64,000 nt of DNA from Spizellomyces punctatus DAOM BR117 (lineage: Eukaryota > Chytridiomycota > Chytridiomycetes > Spizellomycetales > Spizellomycetaceae): assembly GCF_000182565.1 (NCBI RefSeq), contig NW_015971556.1, forward strand, positions 309,944 through 373,943. Reading direction: 5' to 3'. Below are positions 21,458 to 33,467 of this stretch, in pieces; the stretch's first letter is position 1, and each line of letters begins with the position of its first letter. A model generated the notes under the pieces. It ran no database searches. It saw only the letters and a list, made by a program, of their open reading frames with translations, and was not told where the DNA came from. A program made the translations under genes and the position numbers.

Positions 21458-22964
21458 TTACTCCACAACAGGTCTTAATGAGTTGTAATGCTCTCCGAGT
21501 CCATAAGCATGTCTATGATACCTAAAACAGACAATCCATCATGTTAAAGGGCGAAACTGCCTGGCACCCACTCCGAAAGCATGATTACTTACGATAACAT
21601 TAACGGCTCTCCAGGAAAATCTTCTCCTATTTTTATCAAAGGAGATCCCATTTGAATTATCTGCAGATGGCGTCGGAGGCCTCGAGATAGTGCTTGTAAC
21701 TTGGTGATGAAAGGATTAGACGGGCCATTCAACTGTGTCATTGTCAATTCCTGCATACCTCCAGCTGGCCTCCCCAAACTGCCGTATTTTCTACTTCGTC
21801 ACAGTATTTGTCATATTCTTCTGCTCATCCGGGTCAGTGTCCGCGGTAGTACAAGTTGTCATTAATATGAAAAGCATACCTGGAGTATATGGGTTTCCAT
21901 CCTGGTTTACAAGAAAAGGCACAAAATCCTCAGGATGTTCTCTGAGATAGTTCGCTGCAATGCTTCGTAGGTCTTTATACGACTGCATGCAAGATAATTC
22001 TTGTAAGCTTCAATTTTGAATATGAGGAGTGCATTCAGACGAGGTTACCATTGGTTCGCCTTTTCCACGGAAAGATATCTGATCTGCAATGGCGTTGTAC
22101 ATGCTGGGACATAATCACGATAAGCCAGAAAGCTCATTGAGCCAATGTCTTAATAGACATACCAGTGGCCATCTGGAGTGATCTGAGACGGCATTACTTT
22201 TCACCTTAGAAATATCTTACGAATGGACAGCCGCAGGAATACTTGCCTGCTTTACTGAGAGACCTAGCGGCAAAATAAGGCTCGCAATGGCCTCATCCTC
22301 GATCTCTTTGTGATTTACCATATCTGCAGCCTCATCCGCTGCCTGACGCCGCATTTCTTCAAACTCTGCTGCTTTCCGTTGCTACAACGATGACATCATG
22401 AGGGAACTGTAATGTTAGGTTTTCCTCATACTATGTGCGGCCAGCGCACCTTGCGTAATTTGGCTTTATTTGGCTTCCGGGCCTTGTCTTGAACGGCACT
22501 TGACGATTCACTGGCCATCGATGAACCATCCGGAGAGTTTATTGCTTCTACAACTCCCACATTCTGCCAAAATACTATTTGAATTCGAATGTCTCAAACG
22601 AATGCGTATCCCGACCAATGCTCACATTTTGTGTTTGGTCTTCGTCTGGCCCTGTAACTTTGCTTTTGGCATCGGCTCGTTCCCGCTCGTGCCTTTCACT
22701 TAAATCTTTCTCCAGCTGAGCTATCTGCGCCTGGATCTCCTTTTTCTGTAGTTTATTAAAAAGCACAAATGTCATAATGAGATTAGCACCGGAGGAAGTA
22801 GCTCATTGCGTGGTTGAAGATGTGACCTTTTGTTTATTTCCTCCAACAGTCTTTTTAAGGGCGGTGATTCTACCAGTGAGTTCCTTGGCCTCACGGCGCT
22901 GGCGAGAAAGAACGTCTTCCAAAGATTCATTACGTGCCACTGGTGATGGGTCTGTGGTAGACAT
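21458..22964 (-). CDS. OTUD6B: OTU-domain deubiquitinase, OTUD6B-type
   Basis: Ten exons in transcript order 22964..22827, 22745..22626, 22563..22450, 22381..22247, 22182..22163, 22103..22049, 21982..21880, 21820..21759, 21699..21593, 21521..21458; 305 aa. N-terminal half is charged coiled coil (RRHRKEKKEL-like: SRQRREAKELTGRI, then KKKEIQAQIAQLEKDL). The C-terminal OTU cysteine protease has ITPDGHCMYNAI (catalytic Asp and Cys176), EHPEDFVPFL, YCDEVENTAVWGGQLE and HRHAYGLGEHYNSL (catalytic His). It removes ubiquitin; mammalian OTUD6B is linked to translation and proteasome assembly. The catalytic Cys lies on a 20-nt exon, and the intron before it (22246-22183) has a GC donor (CAG/GCAAGT). It diverges from the GCDH gene. 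Confidence 0.93.
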
Positions 22965-23198
22965 GGCTGTTTTGAACTATGCTCTGCACACACGGCGATC
23001 AAAACAGCTACATCACGTGTGGACCCACTGTGACGCTGGCGCGCAATTTGCCCAGTTGCGACGCAGAACAAGTTGTTCAAAAGTTGTGGCGTTCTGTTGT
23101 GGAGGGTTCGTACGATCACCCCCACAATCTATTCATCCGCCTCACAGCATAAAAGGAGCTTCATTGGGCCCTTGTACTGTCCTAAACTTAGGAAATAA
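22965..23198. promoter_or_regulatory. Divergent promoter region (OTUD6B and GCDH)
   Basis: 234 bp between two start codons. A CACGTG E-box core occurs at 23014-23019. No TATA box is evident on the GCDH side. Confidence 0.4.
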
Positions 23199-25127
23199 AT
23201 GGCATTCACGACACGACTCTTTAGGCCGGCTTTGGCTACAGGTGAGTGCGCGCTATATGTCCTAAACGCAGCCAGTTAGGACATTGTGCTGAAATGAGAG
23301 ATATTTGTAGGCTGCAAAACAACCTCTCGCGCTTTCGCCACAGGCACAAGTAAACCGAGTATGTCTGCCCAACTGTGGGTGTAGAGATAGCAGAGCACAG
23401 GTTTAACAAGTCGCTGGTTATAGAGTTCGACTGGACCGATGCGTTCGACTTGAACTCCCAGTTAACGGAGGAGGAACGTCTCGTAAGGTGTGTTAATTTT
23501 GGCACCCTCCTAAGGATTCCATAGCTTTGCATCGGAACGCCGAATTTATGATCTTCTAGGGACTCGGCACGAGACTACTCGCAAACGAAACTCCTTCCCA
23601 GAGTCATCGAAGCGACAAGGAACGAAAGTACGACCGTGACCTCTTGTTTTGCCCCTTTCGTCCCTTCAGCTGAGGACAATCATTTTCCATCTTCTGGCAG
23701 AATTCGACCGCAACATCATGTACGAGCTGGGAGAGCTTGGAATGCTGGGGTCAACGATTAATGGATACGGATGTGCAGGAGTTTCCTCTGTCGCCTATGG
23801 CCTGATTGCTCGGGAGGTTGAAAGGTTAGCCAACTTCTGCTCCCGGCCTCTACAGCTGGTGCGCTTATTGGTTTACTTTTTGTCCAAGAGTTGACTCGGG
23901 GTACCGTTCAGCAATGAGTGTACAATCATCTCTTGTAATGCATCCCATACATGCGTACGGAACAGAAGCGCAACGCGAAAGATACTTGCCGAAGCTCGGT
24001 GAGTTTACGAAGGGGTCGCTCAGGAGCCCAGCTCATTACTGATGCTTAAAATGATTAGCCACCGGCGAACTTGTTGGGTGCTTTGGGCTGACTGAACCAA
24101 ACCACGGTTCTGATCCCGGGTCTATGGAGACAGTGGCAAAGAAAGTCGATGGCGGATATGTTTTGAATGGATCCAAGACATGGATCACTAACTCACCTAT
24201 CGCCGACGTATTTGTTGTTTGGGCCAAATCAGCTGAAGATGGGCAGATTCGTGGTTTTATTCTGGAAAAGGTAATCAACGACTCGCCATTGGTTGTCTGA
24301 AAGGTCCAAGACTAAAGCCCGCGTAACTAAACGTCACAAGGGAATGAAAGGCCTGTCGGCTCCAGCCATTAAAGGCAAGTTTTCCCTACGTGCGTCCATC
24401 ACCGGCATGATTATGATGGACGACGTGGAAGTTCCGGACGGCAACTTGTTGCCCAATGTCGCCGGACTTAAGGTATCGTATTCATATGCCCTTTGTCTGT
24501 CTCGCATGGAATTCTATTCAACGCATGGAGCAGGGACCTTTTGGCTGCCTGAACAATGCCCGATATGGAATCTCTTGGGGTGCACTTGGAGCAGCAGAAG
24601 CATGCGTCAAGCAAGCTGTCGATTATACTTCGGAACGGTACGCAGTGACCCCTCTCAATCTTCTCTGGATATGCCAATAACTAAAATTTTGCTTCTTGTA
24701 GGAAACAGTTTGGAACTCCTCTATCGTCTTTCCAGTTGATCCAAAAGAAGCTTGCAGACGCCCTGACAGAAATTAGTATCGGCCTACAGGCTTGTTTGCG
24801 AGTTGGGCGGTTGAAGGATGAGGGCAAGCTGGCCCCTGAGATGGTTAGCATCGTCAAGCGGAATAGTTGTGGCAAGGCGTTAGATATTGCAAGAACTTGT
24901 AGAGACATGCTAGGAGGTACTGGTATGCGGTGGTTTGAACAGCATGTGCGCGAAATTAACTGTTTGTTTTGATAGGCAACGGGATTTCTGACGAGTATCA
25001 CATTATCCGTCATGTGATGAATCTAGAGGCCGTCAACACTTATGAGGGTACCCATGACGTTCACGCTTTGATTCTTGGTAGGGCGATAACAGGTATACCC
25101 GCCTTTTACACATCGAAGCGCGACTAG
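23199..25127 (+). CDS. GCDH: Glutaryl-CoA dehydrogenase, mitochondrial
   Basis: FAD enzyme converting glutaryl-CoA to crotonyl-CoA in lysine/tryptophan breakdown. Exons: 23199..23241, 23311..23358, 23424..23487, 23560..23627, 23701..23824, 23889..23998, 24059..24270, 24341..24472, 24534..24637, 24702..24916, 24976..25127; 423 aa. The first ~28 residues are rich in Arg, Thr, Ala and lack acids, a mitochondrial presequence. The acyl-CoA dehydrogenase fold follows: [62 protein letters not shown] (glutaryl-CoA-specific Arg region), and [20 protein letters not shown], whose Glu397 is the catalytic base. All motifs are intact. The closest relatives by motif are GCDH rather than short/medium-chain enzymes. 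Confidence 0.95.
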
Positions 25128-25487
25128 GATTAGAAATAGTAGACGTACTAGAGTTTGCATGACTTGGAGCGTTTAGTATGAAGAGTAGGATAAGAAATGT
25201 TGGCACTAGTTCTCCAGCTCACGGCAACGTGCACAATACAATCACATCCGACCCACAGGTTACCTCGCCAGCATCCTCTCGTCATTACCCTCAAAACTAC
25301 ATTATTGTCCTACCGCTCCAGTCTTCCATGTTAATCAGGACAGCGTAACGGCCTTATTCGAGGCTGGCCGATATGACTGTGAAGGAACGAAGACATGGCG
25401 AACCGTTTGCACTTGAATTGAATGAATGCATTGAAACCACACTTGGATAATTGGTTACATCGCTTCAGGTCGTAGCTTGCAGGCTTC
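25128..25487. other. Upstream region of the SNF2 gene, probably holding its first exon(s)
   Basis: 360 bp between the GCDH stop and the first clearly coding SNF2 frame. Short open stretches exist (an ATG-led 57-codon one from about 25179, and one reading FHVNQDSVTALFEAG near 25330), but I could not find a splice set that joins them in phase. The first exon and promoter of the SNF2 gene are probably here. Confidence 0.4.
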
Positions 25488-28400
25488 GTGCGAACTATTG
25501 AAAATGTAGCATCCCGTTTCTTATCCCAAAGCATGACCTCGTGTGTCCCACAGGAACTTTTGGCCATTGGAACATTAAGATTTATTTTAAGCGAGGCCTT
25601 TGCTCATCTTCATGCTATCAATACGATAAAGACAGAGCAGCTGGCACCTCAAACGTGGATAACATGGCCGGCACGTTCGAAACCCAGTCTTCCTAAAGGT
25701 GACCCGACGTTGATCGAGGCCTTGCAATACGCTTGTGACTGTCATGTAGCAGCCGCAGAGTTCTGGTGTGCAACGATAGTTGGTCGGCAAACTTCACATA
25801 GTTCTGTGATCTCGGGGAACGGGTTGGTGGTGCCATTCGACATGAACCTCAAAACGGAGGAAACCGAAGAGCTCATTATAGATGAGGACGGCGAATCAGC
25901 TAGCCCAATGGTTGATGGTCTGAAAGCACAAGAGACAATGATTGTGCGATTATACCTGGTTCCTGAAGACATCGAGGGTCGTCGCACGATTCGGTCGCTA
26001 CCATCAGGGCGAGCGCGCACTTGCCGGAAACTGGTTTACCGGCTACTGCGTGCAGTTAATCCAAGCCCAAAAAGGTGGCATTTAGCCGATGACAGTGTGG
26101 GCATGTATGACGAGGCTGGATTGTACGCATACAAGGTGTGTTTTCTGCATGACTTGCACCACTCCTTCCCTGTCACGAAGCTGATCAATGTCTCCTCGTA
26201 GCCAGTAAACGTCGGGCTTGCTCAGTTGTATCAATCAATGCCATCTCCTGTGCCATTTGTCTTGGAGAATAGAGCAAACTCCGCTGATGCTTGGCTTGTG
26301 CATCAATCTCAGTTACTCGCCGCCCCTAACGGCATGAAGACTCACCTATTTACATACCAAAAGAATACCCTTTGGAAATTATTGCAACGGGAGATAATCC
26401 CTCAGAGGGTCCTTGATCCCGATATGCTGGAGTGTCGAACTGCTGATGAGGGCCGGCGATATTGGTTGCGTATAAGTACGGGTCAAGTCTATAAACAACC
26501 TACCTATTATGAAGAAGCCAGAGGTGGAATAATTTGCGAGGACATGGGAACAGGTAGTAGTCATCTCAACTTTTAGATACTTTGGAATTGGTCCTCACAA
26601 GAAGCCTGTTTTAGGCAAAACATGTATCTGTATCGCTCTAATACTTCACACCCGTCATCAAATAAGTGAACCTCCGATTGACTGCTTGGGAGGAACTGTG
26701 CGGACAGATCTAAACCGTCATTGGCTCCACCTTGTCGATGGGGATAGTTCCGATCTATCAAAAGAGGCAATGCCACCCTCCTTAAAGCAATTGGCGGTCG
26801 TGAATATTATAAAACATCGTACACCATTTCGCCACAAGAAAAACCGGCTCCCGGATCCGCTATACAAACTTTTGAGATCTTCTCCTCCGTATTATCTCAA
26901 ACAAGCTCGCCAAAGTGTACGCATCAGCCGTAGCGCGGCGGAACCGCAGCCACCTGTTAAGATCTATCTGTCCTCGAGCACGCTAGTTGTAGTTCCTGAT
27001 ACACTCGTTGATCAATGGCGCATGGAGCTGAATAAGGTACTTGGCGGCTAGAGTGGACTCTTCCCACTAGAACTGCTCCTAACTGACGTGCAGCACGTGG
27101 AAGACAGAGTGATCAAGCTCTTGGTATTGAAAGATAAAGATGACACCATACCATCTGCGGTGGAGCTGGGGAAGTACGATGTAAGTGAAGAGGAAGACGC
27201 AGTGGGCGCTTATTGATATTGTAATTGATGAGGCTGGTGAAGATCGTTCTCATGTCGCATCCTCGGTTCGGATTGGAATATCACCGAGGCGGGGGCTTTG
27301 AATTGACAAGTGGTTAGCACGAATTCAGCGCACTATCAAGAGAATTGGCCTTAAAGCAGTCTTTAGATACACGATACCGATCACCTTTACTTGAGGTGCG
27401 ATGGCTGCGGTTACTTGTCGATGAGGGGCATAGTATGGCGAGGAGGAAAGAAGGCTCACCCCAAAGCGCACTGGCAGCGAATTTGGCGGCGGATAGGCGC
27501 TGGGTTTGCACGGGCACTCCCATGCCCAATGTTTTGCACAGCAATTCCGACGAAGATGAGAAAGATCTTCAGAAGCTCGGATCCTTATTATCAGAGTTCC
27601 TGATGGTCGAACCGTATGCGTCGGCTAAAGGTTGAGCTAAGTGGGTTTACCTGCGTCTGATACATGGCTAGCGGACTGACGTTCGGTCGCTTGTTAGATA
27701 CATTTAGAACTGTGATCGCTAAACCTTTTTTGGAGAAGCAATTTCATGGATATGAAAAATTGAGAGATTTGATGCATAGAGTGATGGTGCGAAATCGCCA
27801 AGAGGATATCGAGCGGGACGTCAAGCGTGAGTACAAATCATGCAAAGAGGGAGGTTTTGGACCTCTGGAGTTGACGAGGCCCGTCTAGTTCCGGCTCTTC
27901 ATGAAAGACTGGTGATGTTGGATTTCGGACGCTACCAACGAATTGTTCACAATTGCTTGCTCAGCTTTTTTGGAACCAATGCGATCCTCAGTCAGAGGGA
28001 ACATCAAGTATGTCTCCATTGTGATGCAATAAGGATACCTTAATAATGATTCCCCTTTGTCAGGATTATTTTTTCCACCCTAGTCAAAAGAAGGCCTTGC
28101 GCGGTAAGTCTTTTCAGAGACAGTCACGCTCCGCAAGCTCCTGACTACTAACTCTTTTGCAGAGGCTGTGCAAAATCTCTTTTCGTCATGCTTCTGGTAT
28201 GCGGTGTCCCATTTACCTGAAAGTATAGCCTCAACGGTTGAGAACGTTGAAGAAGGTTTGCGATTTGCTGAAGAACGAGGATATAGCGCTCAGGACGTCG
28301 CTCAACTGAGAGCTATCAAAGCTACTCTTCTTGATGCCTTGAATGACCATTCGTGGCTGCAGGTTGTGAAGAATCAAGAGGTGGTTTATGGCGTCAGTCA

Positions 28401-29783
28401 TTGCCCGCCGACTCTGCAGACAAAGGCGGTTGTCGCATCAGTGAACTTGTCTTCGCACAACTGTTCACATGAGTATTTGATACATGCAAAGAATATCGAA
28501 GCCTTCCGGAAGAATGTTAAACTGGAGGGGGCCGATAGCAGCGAGCAGCTTTGCGAGGATGAGCCTTTATTGGAAGCGCCCAAACCGATATCTCCTGATT
28601 TCGAGGGTCCACAGTACATATCACCAGAACCGCATACTACCGCCGACGATGGAGTCGCCGTTCAAATACAATGTGATCGATCTGCTATCGTATCAACATC
28701 GAGTGTGAAGTTGACGTACTTGGCAGATCAGGTTGGTGGTTATTCACTGTAGACGTCCTTTCGTTACTAAGGTTACTGGCACTGCAGATTATAAAATATG
28801 CCCCCCATGAGAAAATCATTGTTTACGCTCAGGTATTAGGCATCATGTGAATTTGTTGGCTACGTAGTGTACCGCTTCTCATCATGGCCTCCCAATAGCT
28901 CAACAACGAAATATACTACATTCATGAACTTTGCCGGTTGGCAAGGATTCGATGTATTTTGTTTCATCGACAGCAGAGGGTGTCAGAACGCGCACATAGC
29001 GTCACAACTTTCAACACAAGCGATCATGCCCCAGGTGTGTTCCACCAGAGACAAATATGTTGGTGGGTCGAAAGCTGATCCCCAGCGGCTTCAGTCATTA
29101 TCATGGATACCAGATTAGCGGCCTGGGGAATTGATTTATCATCGGCAGTAAGTAACCACGGGTCATCATTGGTCCTTCATGCATTCTGAATCGCCAATGC
29201 CCTTCGGCACTAGTCAAGAGTGTACTTCATCAGCCCAGGTAAATCTGCGGCAAATAATCAACGCCGGGCTATTCTTTTTGATTGATTGAAGGGCTTAGTT
29301 TGGCAGCACGACATGGAACGACAGGCGATCAAGCGGGCACATCGAATAGGATGCACACGTCCCGTGCACGTTGAAACCTTAGTAATCCGAGGAACTGTTG
29401 AAGAAGACATCGTGAGAAGGCGAGGTGAATTAGTGCATGCTACGCATCCAGCCAAAAGGTTGACAGACGATGGAAAGATGCGGGGCATTCTCAGCTCAGC
29501 ACTCCTCATTCACTCTCCTGACAATGACGAGCCTGCGAAGAACTTTGCGCGGCTAGAAACGCCAATTATCTTGTTAGCAGGGAAATGTTCAGCAGCCGTT
29601 GATTATTACGCGCAAAAGGACACTCCCACGACCAGACTAAGCCAGGAAGATGACCAAAGATGCGACGCCCCGCGGAAACGTTATGACGGAGAGGAGGAGG
29701 CGCAACTGCATATCAAGCGGACGAAGCAAAATCCGATGGGATTTTCTGCCACCCATGTAAACCGTAGGGTGCAGTTTACATAA
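25488..29783 (+). CDS. SNF2-family DNA-dependent ATPase (Rad5/SHPRH-type, related to plant F-box/SNF2 proteins)
   Basis: Multi-exon Swi2/Snf2 ATPase. Start not resolved: the first open frame begins near 25488 and the first internal ATG is at 25533. Motif I is split by an intron: GGIICEDMGTG then KTCICIALIL. Motif Ia is TLVVVPDTLVDQW. Motif II is VDEGH (Gly for the usual Ala), III is WVCTGTPMPN, V-region is MDTRLAAWGIDLSSA and VI is QAIKRAHRIGCTRPVHVET. Intron joins resolved by homology include HPR/ALSREL (donor GTTCGG near 27272) and DVK/LPALHERL (GTGAGT near 27825). The core resembles the Arabidopsis At3g54460 class more than Rad5 or HLTF; no RING finger is evident in the long segment between the two lobes (28,170-28,750). 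The C-terminal ~100 residues are basic with no domain. Expected role is chromatin or DNA-repair remodelling. Confidence 0.82.
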
Positions 29784-30057
29784 TGCGCTAATATCAGGAA
29801 ACCTGCCATAGCAGAAACTGTGAAGTCACATAGACATAGAAAAAGAACCAGAACAGGATCCAATTGGTGGTCCCACGGCTTGTCTGTCTAATGAGGCTGT
29901 TGGTACATATCAATATTTGAAAAAGATCTTCCACAAGATCCACTGGAAAGCTGGGGGTTGGGTTCGTCAAATCTTCAACGATTCATTTCAGTGGGCAGGC
30001 TCACCCCATAGATACGATTTTGTGCACAAAATTACAGCATTATAGAACGCGTTCCCT
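29784..30057. other. Convergent intergenic region, no gene seen
   Basis: 274 bp between the SNF2-family stop and the porin stop. No coding potential or RNA gene recognised. Confidence 0.5.
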
Positions 30058-31308
30058 TTATGCTTCCAAGGTAAGTGCTACGCCAACCTTGTGCACATTC
30101 TCATGGAGACGGGTAGTGTCAAAAAGACCACCCAAGGAAAGCTTGATACCCTTGCGGAGGAGTTGAGTGTATCCAAGACCAAGCTGACCGCGATTGTCAA
30201 TTTTCGCCTAATGACCACCAGCCGAATTAATCAGTAAAGACCACTAAATAGATTCTCAACCTGAGTCTGACCTTCAAAAATGCATCATTGTCGAGAACAT
30301 ATTTGGAACCGACTTCGATATGGACAGTGTTGTCAGCCGACTTCACCCAGGTAGCCTTCGCACCTGCCTCAACGTCTTGATTGACACGGTGGTAATAAGA
30401 CGCAGAGTAAGTGCTCAGCGCGTTGGTCCTGCAACGGGCAGAATATTCAACCGACAGCCAACCCTCACTGGGGAAAAACACGCGAATAAACTCACGCGTG
30501 CAAAGCCAGGGAATACTCGCGGGCAAGATAGCCAAAAGCGAAATTGTACTTGGTCACCCGAGCATCGGAGACATCGTATGCAACTTCACCACCCGCAAGG
30601 AAGCCATCATTTCTACATATGTAACTTTAGAACATTTTCAAATAGTCAAAGGTGGTGTCAGCCACGGTATCCTACCCAACGACAGCATCTCCATGAAGGG
30701 TCGGCCCTTTGAAAAGGTCCACAGATGAGCGGGTGAAGAGATAGTCCTGCTTATACTCAACACCAGCCTTTGCATTCTTGGTCCTACCACCATACTCGAT
30801 TAGACACGAGGAATGCCACTAACATCTCTCTATTAATGGCAGGAACTGTACCCCTTGGCAGGAAGAAGGGATGCTTGGAAATCCAATTTCAAGCCCTTTG
30901 CAATAGTGTTATCAAGTTCAAGTTGAGCACCAAGAATGTTACTGGTGGTCCACGATTCCGTAAAAGTGACACCTTTGTGGAATAACGGGCGATTAGAAAG
31001 CCCTATACGAATGTGATCGTTGACGGCACGTACCACGGAGCTTGTCGGTGTATTTTGTTTTCAGTTCACTGGCAATTGCGCCGGTCTTGTTATCTTTCGT
31101 CCCCAACACGGTGAATTTCTGTGGCAACCGACGCAACATCAGGCTAGGTAACGTTTCGAGATATGTAGCATAGTGCCTAGTCACATACAATGCCATTGGA
31201 GGTTGTGGTGTTAACTTCAAGCTTGGCCGAGCCCACCGGGAAGTCCTTGCCCAACAAATCGTTGGTGGTCTTGCCGATGTCAGAAAACGCAGGGGGTACG
31301 TTGGCCAT
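30058..31308 (-). CDS. POR1: Mitochondrial outer membrane porin (VDAC)
   Basis: Voltage-dependent anion channel, a 19-strand beta-barrel passing metabolites across the outer mitochondrial membrane. Seven exons in transcript order 31308..31189, 31118..31034, 30972..30852, 30783..30676, 30612..30496, 30428..30272, 30207..30058; 285 aa, the usual length. N-terminal PPAFSDIGKTTNDLLGKDF is the amphipathic helix. Alternating strands follow, with KGLKLDFQASLLPAKG, KNAKAGVEYKQDYL, DVSDARVTKYNFAFGY and the eukaryotic porin signature around GYTQLLRKGIKLSLGGLFD, ending GVALTLEA. Every splice phase fits and no disruption is seen. Confidence 0.94.
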
Positions 31309-31615
31309 TTTATAGGTTCTACGCGAGGAGAACCAGACAATGCGAACGTTACGACACCGTCAGGGTTTGCGTAGCTCGGACGATCGACAAGGAAACATAA
31401 GTACCTACCGCAATTTCTCGACGGGGAAGGTTGTCCGTTAGATGTGGTAGATGAGTTGGTCGACCGTGGTCAGTTACCGGTCACATTGTCCTCTGATATT
31501 AAGTCATGTTTTTTAGATGACGTCATCTATCATCGTATCCTTGGCAACGGAGGACGCACGTGGGTTTCAAGCAAGCGATGCGAGTTGAGTAATCAAAGGT
31601 TCAGCAACAACCAAA
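31309..31615. promoter_or_regulatory. Divergent promoter region (porin and MYST acetyltransferase)
   Basis: 307 bp between two divergent ATGs. It contains the CRE palindrome at 31515-31528 (separate entry) and, 7 bp further on, GTATCCTTGGCAAC (31535-31548), which resembles a degenerate X-box. Confidence 0.5.
31515..31528. promoter_or_regulatory. CRE/ATF palindrome
   Basis: AGATGACGTCATCT is a perfect 14-bp palindrome with the consensus TGACGTCA core (31518-31525) bound by CREB/ATF-type bZIP factors. It lies about 90 bp upstream of the MYST ATG and 205 bp upstream of the porin ATG. Function is inferred. Confidence 0.55.
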
Positions 31616-33385
<1,770 letters not shown>

Positions 33386-33467
33386 ACATTTGTCATATCC
33401 ATGAGATGCCATTGTGTAAGATTACAAGATGCTCTATTGTATGCAAAATCTATGCGTGGGGTGTCTG

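Noticed and set aside
24271-24340. An open frame from 24293 reading [23 protein letters not shown] in GCDH
   Set aside because: The first ~15 residues are intron; using the acceptor at 24339-24340 gives [11 protein letters not shown], matching the enzyme family exactly.
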